Positions 16,701-25,676 are shown, counted from the stretch's first letter. The stretch: DNA of 34,089 nt from an uncultured bacterium (GCA_947176765.1 CAMWRX010000024.1:1-34089), one strand, 5' to 3'. The notes: generated from the sequence alone by a model not told the origin. Numbers and translations are program-made.

Positions 16701-16774
16701 TTGAAAAACTGAGTGGAATTGTGATATGCCCGCTAAAAAGTGGAAACCTTGAAGTCCACTCTCCATTCTGTGCA

Positions 16775-16832
16775 GGGGCCCCTCCTCACCAGGTGGTGGG
16801 GTAATAGAACAATACGAAGGAGAACAAGTAAA
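16775..16832 (+). repeat. Hairpin-plus-GAACAAG-tail repeat, partial copy R3
   Basis: The right arm and tail are present (CACCAGGTGGTGGGG, GAACAATACGAAGGAGAAC, AAGTAAA) but the left CCCACCA arm is lost. It ends 15 nt from the 3' end of the PIN gene. Confidence 0.65.
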
Positions 16833-16846
16833 CGAGACTTCTGGTG

Positions 16847-17272
16847 CTAATTATCCTCTGCAGAAAGTTTCTGCAATATCTGTTTCGGTTCCCAAATCGG
16901 GATATCCGCATCCACGTAGTCTGTGGGATTTCTCGTCACCAGCCCGTCCATCTCATTCAGCAAGGCAACAGAATATTGGACAGAATCCTCAAAATCATTC
17001 CATGCTAACTCCAAAGCGCTAATGATTTCGCGCTCAGAAACTGCTGCGACTGATACGACAATGAGAAGCCTTTTCAAAAGCTCTTTCACTGCCGCCTTGT
17101 CCTTGAGTTGCCTGTGGGCAATATAGTATATATCTGTCACTGCGGAGGCGGATATATATTCTCGCACATCATCCCGCTGGGTAAGCTTCAGCACATCCGC
17201 TGCTGTCTCATAGAATGGTTCCCGTTTTAGCAGGATATCCAGCACCACATTGGTATCAATAAGCAGCTTCAT
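16847..17272 (-). CDS. VapC-like PIN-domain toxin
   Basis: The 141-aa product is typical of PIN toxins, which are Mg2+-dependent ribonucleases. The N-terminal LLIDTNVVLDILLKREPF carries the first acidic residue (Asp6). Later acidic positions are seen in VSEREII and DFEDSVQY, and the final active-site strand reads LVTRNPTDY. The start codon lies inside the upstream antitoxin ORF (17-base overlap), so the pair is translationally coupled with the antitoxin first. It is the leftmost gene of the island bounded by the tRNA-Val halves, where it would help retain the element. Confidence 0.88.
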   Translation of the reverse strand: MKLLIDTNVVLDILLKREPFYETAADVLKLTQRDDVREYISASAVTDIYYIAHRQLKDKAAVKELLKRLLIVVSVAAVSEREIISALELAWNDFEDSVQYSVALLNEMDGLVTRNPTDYVDADIPIWEPKQILQKLSAEDN

Positions 17273-17504
17273 ATTTTTTGAGCCTTTCGTCCCTCAGAGC
17301 ATTCAAGGACAGATCTGTGTGTGGAATGGAGCCAACCAAGGACTGTACGATGCTATGAATGTCTTTTGTTTGTCCTTCTGATACCTGCTCCGACTCATCG
17401 GCAGGAAGTACGATAACTTCTAACTTCTGATTTCTAAATGCTTCGGGCAGAGTCATAATGGACATCAAACTGTTGGCATCAATAAATTTTCGGATCACTT
17501 CCAT
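17256..17504 (-). CDS. Antitoxin of the PIN toxin
   Basis: The 82-aa product has ATG 17504 behind TTGGAGGCGAG. The N-terminus reads FIDANSLMSIMTLPEAFRNQ, a short beta/helix segment as in AbrB/Phd-type antitoxins, though no clear family could be assigned. The C-terminal half is acidic and probably disordered (LPADESEQVSEGQTKD), ending with a toxin-binding-like helix. It overlaps the toxin gene. Autorepression of the operon is the usual behaviour and is inferred here. Confidence 0.75.
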   Translation of the reverse strand: MEVIRKFIDANSLMSIMTLPEAFRNQKLEVIVLPADESEQVSEGQTKDIHSIVQSLVGSIPHTDLSLNALRDERLKKYEAAY

Positions 17505-17784
17505 GCCGGCTCGCCTCCAATTCGAATTGTTTTAAGAATAGTATAGCATATGTTTAGCAAAAAAGAAAGGGGATTCAGCAAGGGTTTTCTAACCATTTAT
17601 TAAAAAACCCTCTTCACCCAATGTAAGAGCTACAGCACAATACAAAGGCAAAACTAAAGTAATTATTTGTTGGTAGGATAATAGTAAAATTGACAGATTT
17701 CACCTTTGCGGTATATAATACAAGCGAAAATATTGTTTCAAGCACTCTAAAGATATTCTCCCATCACCTGATTGGAGGTGCCCA
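17505..17784. promoter_or_regulatory. Divergent intergenic region between toxin-antitoxin pair and res operon
   Basis: The 280-bp AT-rich region has no gene. It contains an AGGGTTTT/AAAACCCT hairpin (17581-17611). On the plus strand, TTGACA (17690-17695) and TATAAT (17714-17719) are 18 nt apart and drive the restriction operon. On the minus strand a TATACT-like box lies near the antitoxin start. The plus promoter is consensus-perfect, so the operon is probably constitutive. Confidence 0.75.
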
Positions 17785-20643
17785 ATGTTTTACCGAATGA
17801 TAACGAGGGCCCGTGACCGTTGGTTGGCAGCTTCTGAATGCACGGCCAAAGAGCTGATCGCTTATATTGAGAAGGCCGGCCAGATGCGCGATGCGCAGGT
17901 CGATGCCATAAAGACATATCTGTTTCTTAAGATTGGATGTGATTGCAGGCCGCTCTCCTGCCTTTTTCAAGAGGGACGATTCAACACGCTGGATTTACAG
18001 ACCGTGGAGCTTTCAAGTAGTACCCGGACATATTTGGAGGAACATCCAGCAGCGGCGGCCCTGTTGGAGTATGCGTCGCTCAAAAATGATGCCAGGGAAC
18101 AGGTCTCCCAAAAGCTGGAGGAACAGATTCGCAAGGCACCGGAGAGTATCGACTACTGCCAATTTTTCCGTGATGCTTTTTACGGGGTTTCCTATACCGA
18201 TTACCTGTTTAGTCTTCCTATGGGGGCAGGCAAAACCTACCTAATGGCGGCTTTTATCTATCTGGATTTGTATTTTGCCATAAATGAGCCGAATAATCCG
18301 GCCTTTGCCCACAATTTTATCATTTTTGCGCCTTCTGGCTTGAAATCGTCTGTTGTTCCAAGCCTGAAAACGATTCAAAAGTTCAACCCAGCCTGGGTGA
18401 TTCCCGAACCTTCGGCGTCGGCGATTAAGAGGATGCTCTCCTTTGAGGTGCTGGATCAGGGTAAGACGGCCAGCAAATCCAACAAAACAAAAAATCCCAA
18501 TGTTCAGAAGATTGCAAACCATCAGCCGCTTTCCGAGTTGTTCGGGTTAGTAGCAGTGACCAATGCAGAGAAGGTGATTTTGGATCGTGTTCAGGAAAAA
18601 GGCGGTCAAGTCAGTTGGTTCGAAGAAAGTGACGACGAGAAAGACCGGCAAGCCAATGAACTGCGAAACTTGATTGGAAAACTGCCCGCGCTCTCCATTT
18701 TCATAGATGAGGTGCATCACGCCATCAGTGATGAAATCAAGTTGCGGGCCGTGGTCAACCGCTGGACAGAGGGCGGCACAATCAACTCGGCCATTGGCTT
18801 TTCAGGCACGCCCTATCTGGAAAAGGCAGAGAAAATCACGGTAACGGACAAGCTCACCGTTGGTACCGCTGAGATCACCAACACGGTCTACTACTACCAT
18901 TTAGTAGACGGTGTCGGAAATTTTCTCAAGCGTCCCATAGTAAAAATTGCGGACATTGCCGACAGTAGCCGGATCATCGAAAACGGCGCGAGGGAGTTTC
19001 TGGATACTTATAGGGACATGGTGTACCAGGATGGCACTGCCGCCAAGATGGGTATTTACTGCGGCACCATTGAAAAACTGGAGGAACTGGTCTATCCGCT
19101 TGTCTGCCAAATAGCCCAAGAATATGGGATTTCCCTTGACTGTATTTTGAAATTCCACAGGGGAAACAAGCAGCATCCCCAGCCGACCGACAGCCAGATG
19201 CAGTTTGATACACTGGACAATCCCATTTCGAAGATTCGTATCGTCCTGCTGGTACAGATCGGCAAAGAGGGCTGGGACTGCCGTAGTCTGACCGGAATCA
19301 TCCTCTCCCAGGAGGGTGATTGCCCCAAGAACATGGTGCTGCAAACCACCTGCCGGTGTTTGCGCCAGGTGGACAAGGGATACCCTGAGACGGCGCTAAT
19401 CTACCTCAACCGCACCAACGGCGACAAGCTGATTGCCCAGCTCCAGCAGCGCCACCATATCTCTTTGGATGAATTCACCACAGGCAGCCAAGGAGCCGTG
19501 GAATTGAAACGCTATGACCGAACCGGCTATCTGAAGCTGCCTAAAGTAGATTTTTACCAACTCAAAGTCAGCTATGAGACTATCGTGGAGGAAGAAGCTG
19601 ACCCGGAAAGTGGTATCACTGGCGCCGCCGTGAAACGAATGGGGGGCATCATCAAAACTACAGACCTCTCCCTGGAGGATCTTGGAACCGATGTTGACGA
19701 TCAGGAACGAGGGGTAGAGCCAGCCGTATTTTCCCAATGGCTGTACGGCTTGACCAGGAGCAGCATTGAGACGCTCTCCATGGAGCAGTTAGATAAATAT
19801 CGGGATGAACTGCGCTCCGTCTTTGAGACTATCACCTATGAGCGCGATGGAGTACGGTACTTCAGCTCCAAATATGACCGCCCTGGCACAGAGGCCAATA
19901 TCCGTAAGGCATTCTGTGAGAAACGCAGCTACCAGACCACGTCTGAGTGCATCCCGGAGGAAGCCTCTCTGTTGAATATCGCCAACTTCTCCCCGGTAAT
20001 CCACGTGCAGGATACAGCGGACTACTTCCCCGCCCAGGACGTGGTAGAGCGGATTATTCTGGATGACAAAGGAAAGCTGAAACCGGACAAGAATACGCGG
20101 CAAATGATGGAGCTGGCGGAGAAAACCGGTCAGACGCAGGTTTTGGAAATACTCCGCAGACAAATCGTCTCCCATCCACAGAAAGACCGCTCCTTCCACT
20201 ATCTGCCCTACCGCACGGACAGTGGCTTTGAGCAGGCGTTCCTCCGGGAAGTGCTGCCCTTCCCGGAGATAGGGCGGTTCGGGCTGGAAGTCTACTACAA
20301 CGGTGACCGGGCCATGACGGAGTTCAAAATCAAATGCTACAAATCCACTGGGCGCGGCTGGTCTTACATCGGAATGTACACCCCGGATTTCCTCATTATC
20401 CAGCGCAAAGATGGTAAGATCCATAAGGCACTGATTGTGGAAACAAAAGGTAAAATCTATGCCAACGATCCCACATTCAAAGACAAGCGGGCCTTTGTGG
20501 AATCAGAGTTCCTGCGGCAGAACAATGCCGCCTTCGGCTATGAGCGGTTCGAGTATCTGTATTTGGAGGATACCATGCCGGAGCGAAATCGGATTGTAAC
20601 GACACATGATAAAATTTGTGATTTTTTTAAGGAGCATGGCTAA
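17785..20643 (+). CDS. res: Type III restriction-like Res subunit: helicase with PD-(D/E)XK nuclease
   Basis: The 952-aa product has ATG 17785 behind GGAGGTG. An SF2 helicase core is clear: Q-like MRDAQVDAIKTY, Walker A PMGAGKT (145-151), Walker B IDEVHH (about 308-313), motif III GFSGTP, motif V-like VGKEGWDCR region (IGKEGWDCRS), and motif VI-like QTTCRCLRQV. The C-terminus has a nuclease motif, TPDFLI ... ALIVETKGK (about 867-892), in which the Asp and E-x-K are the catalytic residues. Type III Res translocates or signals along DNA and cuts with Mod. In classical type III loci mod precedes res, but here res comes first and the two are separated by a membrane protein gene. The stop overlaps the next start (TAATG). 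Confidence 0.9.
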   Translation: MFYRMITRARDRWLAASECTAKELIAYIEKAGQMRDAQVDAIKTYLFLKIGCDCRPLSCLFQEGRFNTLDLQTVELSSSTRTYLEEHPAAAALLEYASLKNDAREQVSQKLEEQIRKAPESIDYCQFFRDAFYGVSYTDYLFSLPMGAGKTYLMAAFIYLDLYFAINEPNNPAFAHNFIIFAPSGLKSSVVPSLKTIQKFNPAWVIPEPSASAIKRMLSFEVLDQGKTASKSNKTKNPNVQKIANHQPLSELFGLVAVTNAEKVILDRVQEKGGQVSWFEESDDEKDRQANELRNLIGKLPALSIFIDEVHHAISDEIKLRAVVNRWTEGGTINSAIGFSGTPYLEKAEKITVTDKLTVGTAEITNTVYYYHLVDGVGNFLKRPIVKIADIADSSRIIENGAREFLDTYRDMVYQDGTAAKMGIYCGTIEKLEELVYPLVCQIAQEYGISLDCILKFHRGNKQHPQPTDSQMQFDTLDNPISKIRIVLLVQIGKEGWDCRSLTGIILSQEGDCPKNMVLQTTCRCLRQVDKGYPETALIYLNRTNGDKLIAQLQQRHHISLDEFTTGSQGAVELKRYDRTGYLKLPKVDFYQLKVSYETIVEEEADPESGITGAAVKRMGGIIKTTDLSLEDLGTDVDDQERGVEPAVFSQWLYGLTRSSIETLSMEQLDKYRDELRSVFETITYERDGVRYFSSKYDRPGTEANIRKAFCEKRSYQTTSECIPEEASLLNIANFSPVIHVQDTADYFPAQDVVERIILDDKGKLKPDKNTRQMMELAEKTGQTQVLEILRRQIVSHPQKDRSFHYLPYRTDSGFEQAFLREVLPFPEIGRFGLEVYYNGDRAMTEFKIKCYKSTGRGWSYIGMYTPDFLIIQRKDGKIHKALIVETKGKIYANDPTFKDKRAFVESEFLRQNNAAFGYERFEYLYLEDTMPERNRIVTTHDKICDFFKEHG

Positions 20644-21440
20644 TGAAGAGAAATAGCATATTTATGTGGGCATACATAACCTTTGTGTTCATGGCTATAA
20701 TTATGCGTTTGTGCTTCGATTACCCCTTATGGACTCCACTTGTATTAGCAGTAACCATTTCGAGCGTTCTATTTGCCGTTGAAGATTTGTTCGCTTCTTT
20801 AGCAAAGACGTTAAGTGATACCTGTGACAATATAGAAAACTTCGTCTCAATTGCTCGAGGTAAAATGGAAAAAGCATTGTCCTCTATTGAAAATGAACTC
20901 GCCTCTCTTGAAAAAGTGTCAGTCTTTTTAGAAAAAACATCAGCCTCTCTTGAAAAAACAAGCAAATCTGCAAATGATATTGAGAATTTAGTACATAAGG
21001 TATCTGGAATTAAAAAAACCACGGAGAAGAATAAAGTTCGGCTAACAGGAATGATGCAGGATCTTTCGGATATAGAACAGAAAGCAATCAATGACAGACG
21101 GCTTCAAAAGCGATATTCAGAGTATGCCAATTTTTTGGCTTATCTGGGCTTTTTGATCCTCTTCTTTGTACTAATTCTTGCCCCTTTTACTACTATATCC
21201 ACTGCAACACAAGATGAATTTACGGTGTTTTCCTTTTTTGTCATCCTTATAACGCGTCAAATTAGTATAGATAAATCTATGAAAATTAAGGATGATATGT
21301 TAACATTCCAAAATTTTGTACAAAGTCAAGAAGAATTGGAAGCGGATATTTCTGACATAGAAAAGATTTATAACTCAATAATTGAATTGATAGAAATTCC
21401 TATGAACCATTCAGAGGAGGTTTCAAGCCATGCCAATTAA
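20643..21440 (+). CDS. Four-helix membrane protein with long coiled coil, embedded in the restriction operon
   Basis: The 265-aa product overlaps res (TAATG) and mod (the ATG at 21430 lies before its TAA), so it is an integral part of the operon. Two N-terminal membrane helices lie at about 7-22 and 30-47. A heptad-like coiled coil follows (about 50-155) with short repeats VFLEKTSASLEKTSKSANDI. Two more membrane helices lie at 163-182 and 194-207, and a second helical tail runs to the C-terminus. No known family was recognised. Base composition is clearly more AT-rich than in res and the flanks of mod, indicating separate acquisition. A membrane-perturbing effector or a sensor that tethers the Res-Mod complex are both possible; these are inferences. 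Confidence 0.85.
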   Translation: MKRNSIFMWAYITFVFMAIIMRLCFDYPLWTPLVLAVTISSVLFAVEDLFASLAKTLSDTCDNIENFVSIARGKMEKALSSIENELASLEKVSVFLEKTSASLEKTSKSANDIENLVHKVSGIKKTTEKNKVRLTGMMQDLSDIEQKAINDRRLQKRYSEYANFLAYLGFLILFFVLILAPFTTISTATQDEFTVFSFFVILITRQISIDKSMKIKDDMLTFQNFVQSQEELEADISDIEKIYNSIIELIEIPMNHSEEVSSHAN

Positions 21441-23352
21441 ATACGTCCCCTTCATTCCCGAACCCATCGAGGGCCAAGCCGTTCTCGGCAATTTCAACCG
21501 CATTCTCAAATACAAAGGCGCGGACGATACCTCCATGGTCCTCCAGCGGGGAATGTCCCTGTATGAGATGGAGAAGCAGGAAACCGTCGGCGAGAACGCA
21601 GACGGCAACATGGTCATTCGTGGCGAGTGCGTTTCCGCCTGTGCATATCTGAAAGAACATAACATCCAAGTTGATTTGGTCTACATAGACCCTCCCTTTG
21701 CCAGTGGCGCGGACTATGCAAAAAAGGTTTACATCCGCCGTAATCCCAAGGTGGCGGAGGCCATTGCCCAAGCGGAGCAGGAGCTGGATATTGATAAGCT
21801 GAAAGCCTTTGAGGAAAAGATGTACGGCGATGTGTGGGACAAGGAAAAATATCTTAACTGGATGTATGAAAACCTTATGGCAATTAAATCCGTTATGAGT
21901 GAGACGGCATCTATCTATGTGCATTTGGATTGGCATATTGGGCATTATGTAAAGATTTTGTTGGATGAGGTGTTTGGAGATGAGAACTTTATAAATGAAA
22001 TTATATGGTATTACCCTGGCAGAGAAATGCATGTTCCGAACAAATTCAACTCTAAACATGATACCATCTTTTTATATAGTTTAAGCAGTGAAAAAATTAT
22101 AAATAGTCATGCAGTAGCAATTCCATATGAGAAACAAGATCGGATAAAAACGCTTCGACGTAAAGTTCATAAAGACGACGATGGTCGTGAATGGGTGTGG
22201 GAAACCAGGGGGCAAGCTGCTGGGCAAGAACCCTATAAGAGATATGTTGATGAGATTATGGAAGATGGTAAAGCATTAAGTGATGTTTGGGGAGATATTC
22301 CGTCATTAAGGGGTAATGATCCATCGCGAAATAGCTATGCGACAGAAAAGCCCCCTGCACTCTTAGAACGCATTATAAAAGCATCCTCCAACGAGGGTAT
22401 GATCGTCGCCGACTTTTTTGGCGGCAGCGGCGTCACCGCCGCCGTGGCCCACAAGCTGGGCCGCCGCTTCATCCATTGTGACATTGGCCTCAACTCCGTC
22501 CAGACCACCCGCGACCGCCTCAAGGCCAATGGCGTGGAGTTCGATGTGCTGGAAATCAAAGACGGTGTGCAGCTCTACCGCAACCCGGTACAGACCATGG
22601 AGAAGATCAAGTCTCTGATTCCCGGTCTCAAAAATGAGGACAAGCTGGACTCCTTTTGGGAGGGGGCTATCTCCGACAGCAAACTGGGCACGGTACCGGT
22701 GTACGTCCCCAACCTGATGGACAGTTCCTCCAAGCTGTTGGACGTTGTGCTGATGAACCGCATCATCCATCAAGCAATTCCAGACCTGGATGCTTCGGTT
22801 AAAAAAATTATTGTCTATTATATCGACATTACCAGCAAAGAAGAAATTGAAAAGTTCATTGATAGCGATGACAGCACCACCGTAAAAATCGAGTTGCGAG
22901 ATTTGAAAACGATTTTGGACGATGTAGTAATCAGTGATCATGCGGAGTTTCATGTGGAGGAGACACACGACGATCTGTATGGCAGCTACGCCGTTGTTGT
23001 GGACAAGTTTTTCAGTGACCGGGTGCTGCAGAAGATTTTCGAGTTCAATGAGAAAGCCCGGATGAATGCCTCTGCAAAAAAGCCCTTCAAGCCCATCGAC
23101 ATCAGCGAGGACGGACTGGAGTTGATTGAGTATCTGAGTTTGGATTGTACCGCCGCTGACGGCGAGTGGCATTCGGACGGTGAAATCAAGATTGACAAAC
23201 TGGGATATGTTGTCCGCAACGGTGAGAAAACCAAGGAGTTCTGGGATGGCACAGTCAAGAGTGATAAGCGGCCCCTGCGGCTGAAAATTCGGAATATCTG
23301 CGGAGATGAGACAGAGTGGGAGGTAAATTTTGATGAGCTGTTTGATAAGTAA
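21430..23352 (+). CDS. mod: Type III Mod-like DNA adenine methyltransferase
   Basis: The 640-aa product transfers methyl groups from S-adenosylmethionine to adenine in the recognition site. Catalytic motif IV is VDLVYIDPPF (81-90). The S-adenosylmethionine-binding motif I comes later, IVADFFGGSGVTAAVAHKLG (about 325-344), so the IV-before-I order marks the beta class used by type III enzymes. The target recognition domain should lie between them. Bases 21860-22385, which encode just that part, are markedly AT-rich compared with the GC-rich sequence on both sides. The start ATG 21430 is behind GAGGAGG and overlaps the membrane-protein gene. Confidence 0.92.
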   Translation: MPIKYVPFIPEPIEGQAVLGNFNRILKYKGADDTSMVLQRGMSLYEMEKQETVGENADGNMVIRGECVSACAYLKEHNIQVDLVYIDPPFASGADYAKKVYIRRNPKVAEAIAQAEQELDIDKLKAFEEKMYGDVWDKEKYLNWMYENLMAIKSVMSETASIYVHLDWHIGHYVKILLDEVFGDENFINEIIWYYPGREMHVPNKFNSKHDTIFLYSLSSEKIINSHAVAIPYEKQDRIKTLRRKVHKDDDGREWVWETRGQAAGQEPYKRYVDEIMEDGKALSDVWGDIPSLRGNDPSRNSYATEKPPALLERIIKASSNEGMIVADFFGGSGVTAAVAHKLGRRFIHCDIGLNSVQTTRDRLKANGVEFDVLEIKDGVQLYRNPVQTMEKIKSLIPGLKNEDKLDSFWEGAISDSKLGTVPVYVPNLMDSSSKLLDVVLMNRIIHQAIPDLDASVKKIIVYYIDITSKEEIEKFIDSDDSTTVKIELRDLKTILDDVVISDHAEFHVEETHDDLYGSYAVVVDKFFSDRVLQKIFEFNEKARMNASAKKPFKPIDISEDGLELIEYLSLDCTAADGEWHSDGEIKIDKLGYVVRNGEKTKEFWDGTVKSDKRPLRLKIRNICGDETEWEVNFDELFDK

Positions 23353-24463
23353 AGAGACTCTAAATGATTTTCATGATAATTATATTATGCTATCCATTAG
23401 AACCCAGAGAATGGATTTTTACCAAAACTGCGTTCAGCGATGCCAAGAAATCATTTCGATTTACAGACCTGCATTTCCTTGCGATTGCGCGCAGCTTGAT
23501 CTCCTATTGATTCTAATAAAGCAACATTTGATTGACATGAATAAATGCTTGGTGGCCATGGAGGAAGTGGTCAAATATATGTATGACCACTTCGATGAAA
23601 TTTATAAGGCCCCCAAGATTTTTATCAGCCATGCCACAACAGACAAGCCTATTGTGGAGAAATTTGTAACTATGCTTGAACAAATGGGCGTGAAACAAAA
23701 CCAACTGTTTTGCAGTTCAATCGTTGGTTATGGAATACCACAAGGTGCAGGAGATTTGTACGATTTTATTCGCAATGAAATGAGTAACGACAACCTCTTT
23801 GTAATCATGATGCTTTCACAAAATTACTATAATAGTCCAGTCTGCTTGAATGAGATGGGAGCTGCATGGGTAAAACAGAGTGCTTACCAAAGTATTTTAT
23901 TGCCAGGATTTCAGTACTCTAAAATTAAGGGGGCTGTTAATCCAAGAGCGATAAGTTTTAATATAGCAGATACTGAAAATCGGAAGTATGCTTTGACAGA
24001 ACTTAAAGATCGTATTATTGCACACTTGGGAATGGACGGTATTTCCCCTATCTCATGGGAACGATTCAGAGATAAATTTATTGAAGGGGTTGACGATATC
24101 GTTCAAAAACAATATAAAATTTCAAATATTGTATCGGAGGATAGTGATAGTTCTAAATTAGCTAAATCTGAGTTGCCAGAAGAAAAAGACGGATTTAAAA
24201 AGTGTATAAGCGGACTAACAGATTTTAATTCAAATCCTGAGTCTATAAATTACATTGGACAAACGCTTATGGAAATTGATGAATTTTTGTTTGAACAAAG
24301 TACGTTAGATGCTGAAGATGAAGATTGTGCCCATAAATTGATTGAAGAAATACTACAAGAAGCTTCAGAGGATGAACGAACGAAAATGGGGGTGTTCGAC
24401 CCAATATTTAATTTGGATAAAATTCGCAAATTGAAAGCTATTCTTCGGAAAGGTCTCAAGTAG
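23333..24463 (+). CDS. TIR-domain protein coupled to mod
   Basis: ATG 23333 is behind GGGAGGT and overlaps the end of mod by 20 bases, giving 376 aa. An N-terminal helical region (1-90) precedes a TIR domain (about 95-205): KIFISHATTDKPIVEKFVTM, a BB-loop-like SSIVGYGIPQG, LSQNYYNSPV, and CLNEMGAAW with candidate catalytic Glu174. Bacterial TIR domains often cleave NAD+ or make cyclic ADP-ribose signals in anti-phage abortive infection. The C-terminal about 170 residues are acidic and helical with no recognised family. Composition is AT-rich. Its position suggests an effector released when restriction fails or is inhibited; this is inference. Confidence 0.88.
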   Translation: MSCLISKETLNDFHDNYIMLSIRTQRMDFYQNCVQRCQEIISIYRPAFPCDCAQLDLLLILIKQHLIDMNKCLVAMEEVVKYMYDHFDEIYKAPKIFISHATTDKPIVEKFVTMLEQMGVKQNQLFCSSIVGYGIPQGAGDLYDFIRNEMSNDNLFVIMMLSQNYYNSPVCLNEMGAAWVKQSAYQSILLPGFQYSKIKGAVNPRAISFNIADTENRKYALTELKDRIIAHLGMDGISPISWERFRDKFIEGVDDIVQKQYKISNIVSEDSDSSKLAKSELPEEKDGFKKCISGLTDFNSNPESINYIGQTLMEIDEFLFEQSTLDAEDEDCAHKLIEEILQEASEDERTKMGVFDPIFNLDKIRKLKAILRKGLK

Positions 24464-24834
24464 AACGAATATTCCCTTTGCGTTTTTACGCCGATGCGGT
24501 AGAATCTGCGTTAAAGGAAGTGAATTTCCGGGCAAAGGAACTCTATAGAAAGTATCGCAATGAGAAAAAAGATGGTCAAGATTTAATGCGCAAAGCATTC
24601 ACACCGTCAAATCCGTTCCTAATTTTTGAAGGTATCGACACGGAGAGTGGGAGAAATGTCCAAGAAGGATATATGCAGATTTTTGCTGGTGCGATGCAGG
24701 GGATACGCAATCCTAAGGCACATGAAAATTTGAGTATATCTCGTGAGGATGCTGTAAAGTGTCTTATTCTTGCAAGCCTTCTTATGGACAAGATAGATGA
24801 AGCAATTTGGTTTACAAATCTTTCGGAGTCCTGA
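24421..24834 (+). pseudogene. N-terminally truncated TIGR02391/Ymh-like fragment
   Basis: The frame is open from 24421, overlapping the TIR gene end, but the only usable start is TTG 24478, which has no ribosome site. The text FPLRFYADAVESALKEVNFR, RKAFTPSNPFLIF, EGYMQIFAGAMQGIRNPKAH fits the C-terminal domain of TIGR02391/hypothetical-Ymh proteins (GHYxxAV, EGxxxLxxGAxxxiRNPxAH). The N-terminal part of the family is missing. It may be a relic of a further defence gene. A programmed frameshift from the TIR ORF is possible but not supported by a clear slippery site. Confidence 0.65.
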
Positions 24835-24965
24835 CAACTCGGTCCGGCAGTAGAACAACCGTAGTTAGTTCTGTGCTGGTTCCCGTCTGACCGAGATTCC
24901 TTCATTGGCAATTGAACAAAAGCCTCAGCGGTAATAAAATGCACCCTGGGGGAGGAGGTAGGCAG
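24835..24965. other. Spacer with inverted repeat after defence operon
   Basis: CTCGGTC near 24839 and GACCGAG near 24888 could pair across about 42 nt, perhaps as a weak terminator. Nothing else was seen. Confidence 0.3.
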
Positions 24966-25661
24966 ATGGCGGACAGGCGGATCTATGCTGGGTACTATAG
25001 GCGGTACGATGGCAAATTGATCTATGTCGTTACCGTGGCAAAGGACTCCGATACAGATGCGGATGTAGTTGTCTGGACACCAAATGTCTACTCGGAAAAA
25101 CGTACCTACTACACCATGAGCAAACAGTCCTTTTGCGAACCCATCTTGGCTGATGGCGTGCGCCAGCCGAAATTCAAACGGCAAACCCAGATGCGAATAT
25201 CGGCTTCAGCGGTAGAGAATTTTGAAGCGGACGGCTTTCTTCGTCCAACACGGAAAACAGATGCTCACACTGAAGATGGATACGATAACTGGCACAGGCC
25301 CGGCGCTGTTTCCTACCACGAATACGCTAAGAAGCTGTGCGAGGGGTATCGGTTCAGCCATGCTAAGTACGCTCTCTGCGTCAAAGAGAAACGGTACATC
25401 GGGATATCAAAAGAGGACTTCCGGGAGCTCAAAAGTGACCTGCTCTTTCTGAAGAATTGTTTGAAAACAGTTTTGAGTAGTTACAGCGGTTATTTCGAGG
25501 AGCGTTTTGTGAAGGGCCTGTCCATCCGCAAATACGCCCAGGCCCATGGGCTCAATCGCGGAAGCGTGGACCATCTACAGCGCAAGCTCTTTGCGGCTCT
25601 TGCTCAAGCGTTAAAGGAGTGGGATGAGGCGGACGGCAGGAATCGTCTGCAAGGGAAATAA
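24966..25661 (+). CDS. DUF1653-like N-terminus with sigma-region-4-like HTH, element-borne
   Basis: ATG 24966 is behind GGGGGAGGAGGTAGGC; the product is 231 aa. The N-terminal RIYAGYYRRYDGKLIYVVTV followed by VVVWTPNVYSEKRTYYT resembles the small DUF1653 fold (G-x-Y-x-H-x-K-G ... V-x-Y). The C-terminal FVKGLSIRKYAQAHGLNRGS then VDHLQRKLFAALA looks like a helix-turn-helix of the sigma-70 region 4 type. Sigma-like HTH genes stand upstream of xis and int in many Tn916-type elements, so a regulator of the element is the best guess. A strong terminator follows. Confidence 0.6.
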   Translation: MADRRIYAGYYRRYDGKLIYVVTVAKDSDTDADVVVWTPNVYSEKRTYYTMSKQSFCEPILADGVRQPKFKRQTQMRISASAVENFEADGFLRPTRKTDAHTEDGYDNWHRPGAVSYHEYAKKLCEGYRFSHAKYALCVKEKRYIGISKEDFRELKSDLLFLKNCLKTVLSSYSGYFEERFVKGLSIRKYAQAHGLNRGSVDHLQRKLFAALAQALKEWDEADGRNRLQGK

Positions 25662-25676
25662 GCACATACGAATGCG

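Noticed and set aside
16206-16766. 304-codon minus-strand frame across the repeat unit
   Set aside because: It joins repeat B, terminator, tRNA half and Fic relic in one frame and cannot be a real protein.
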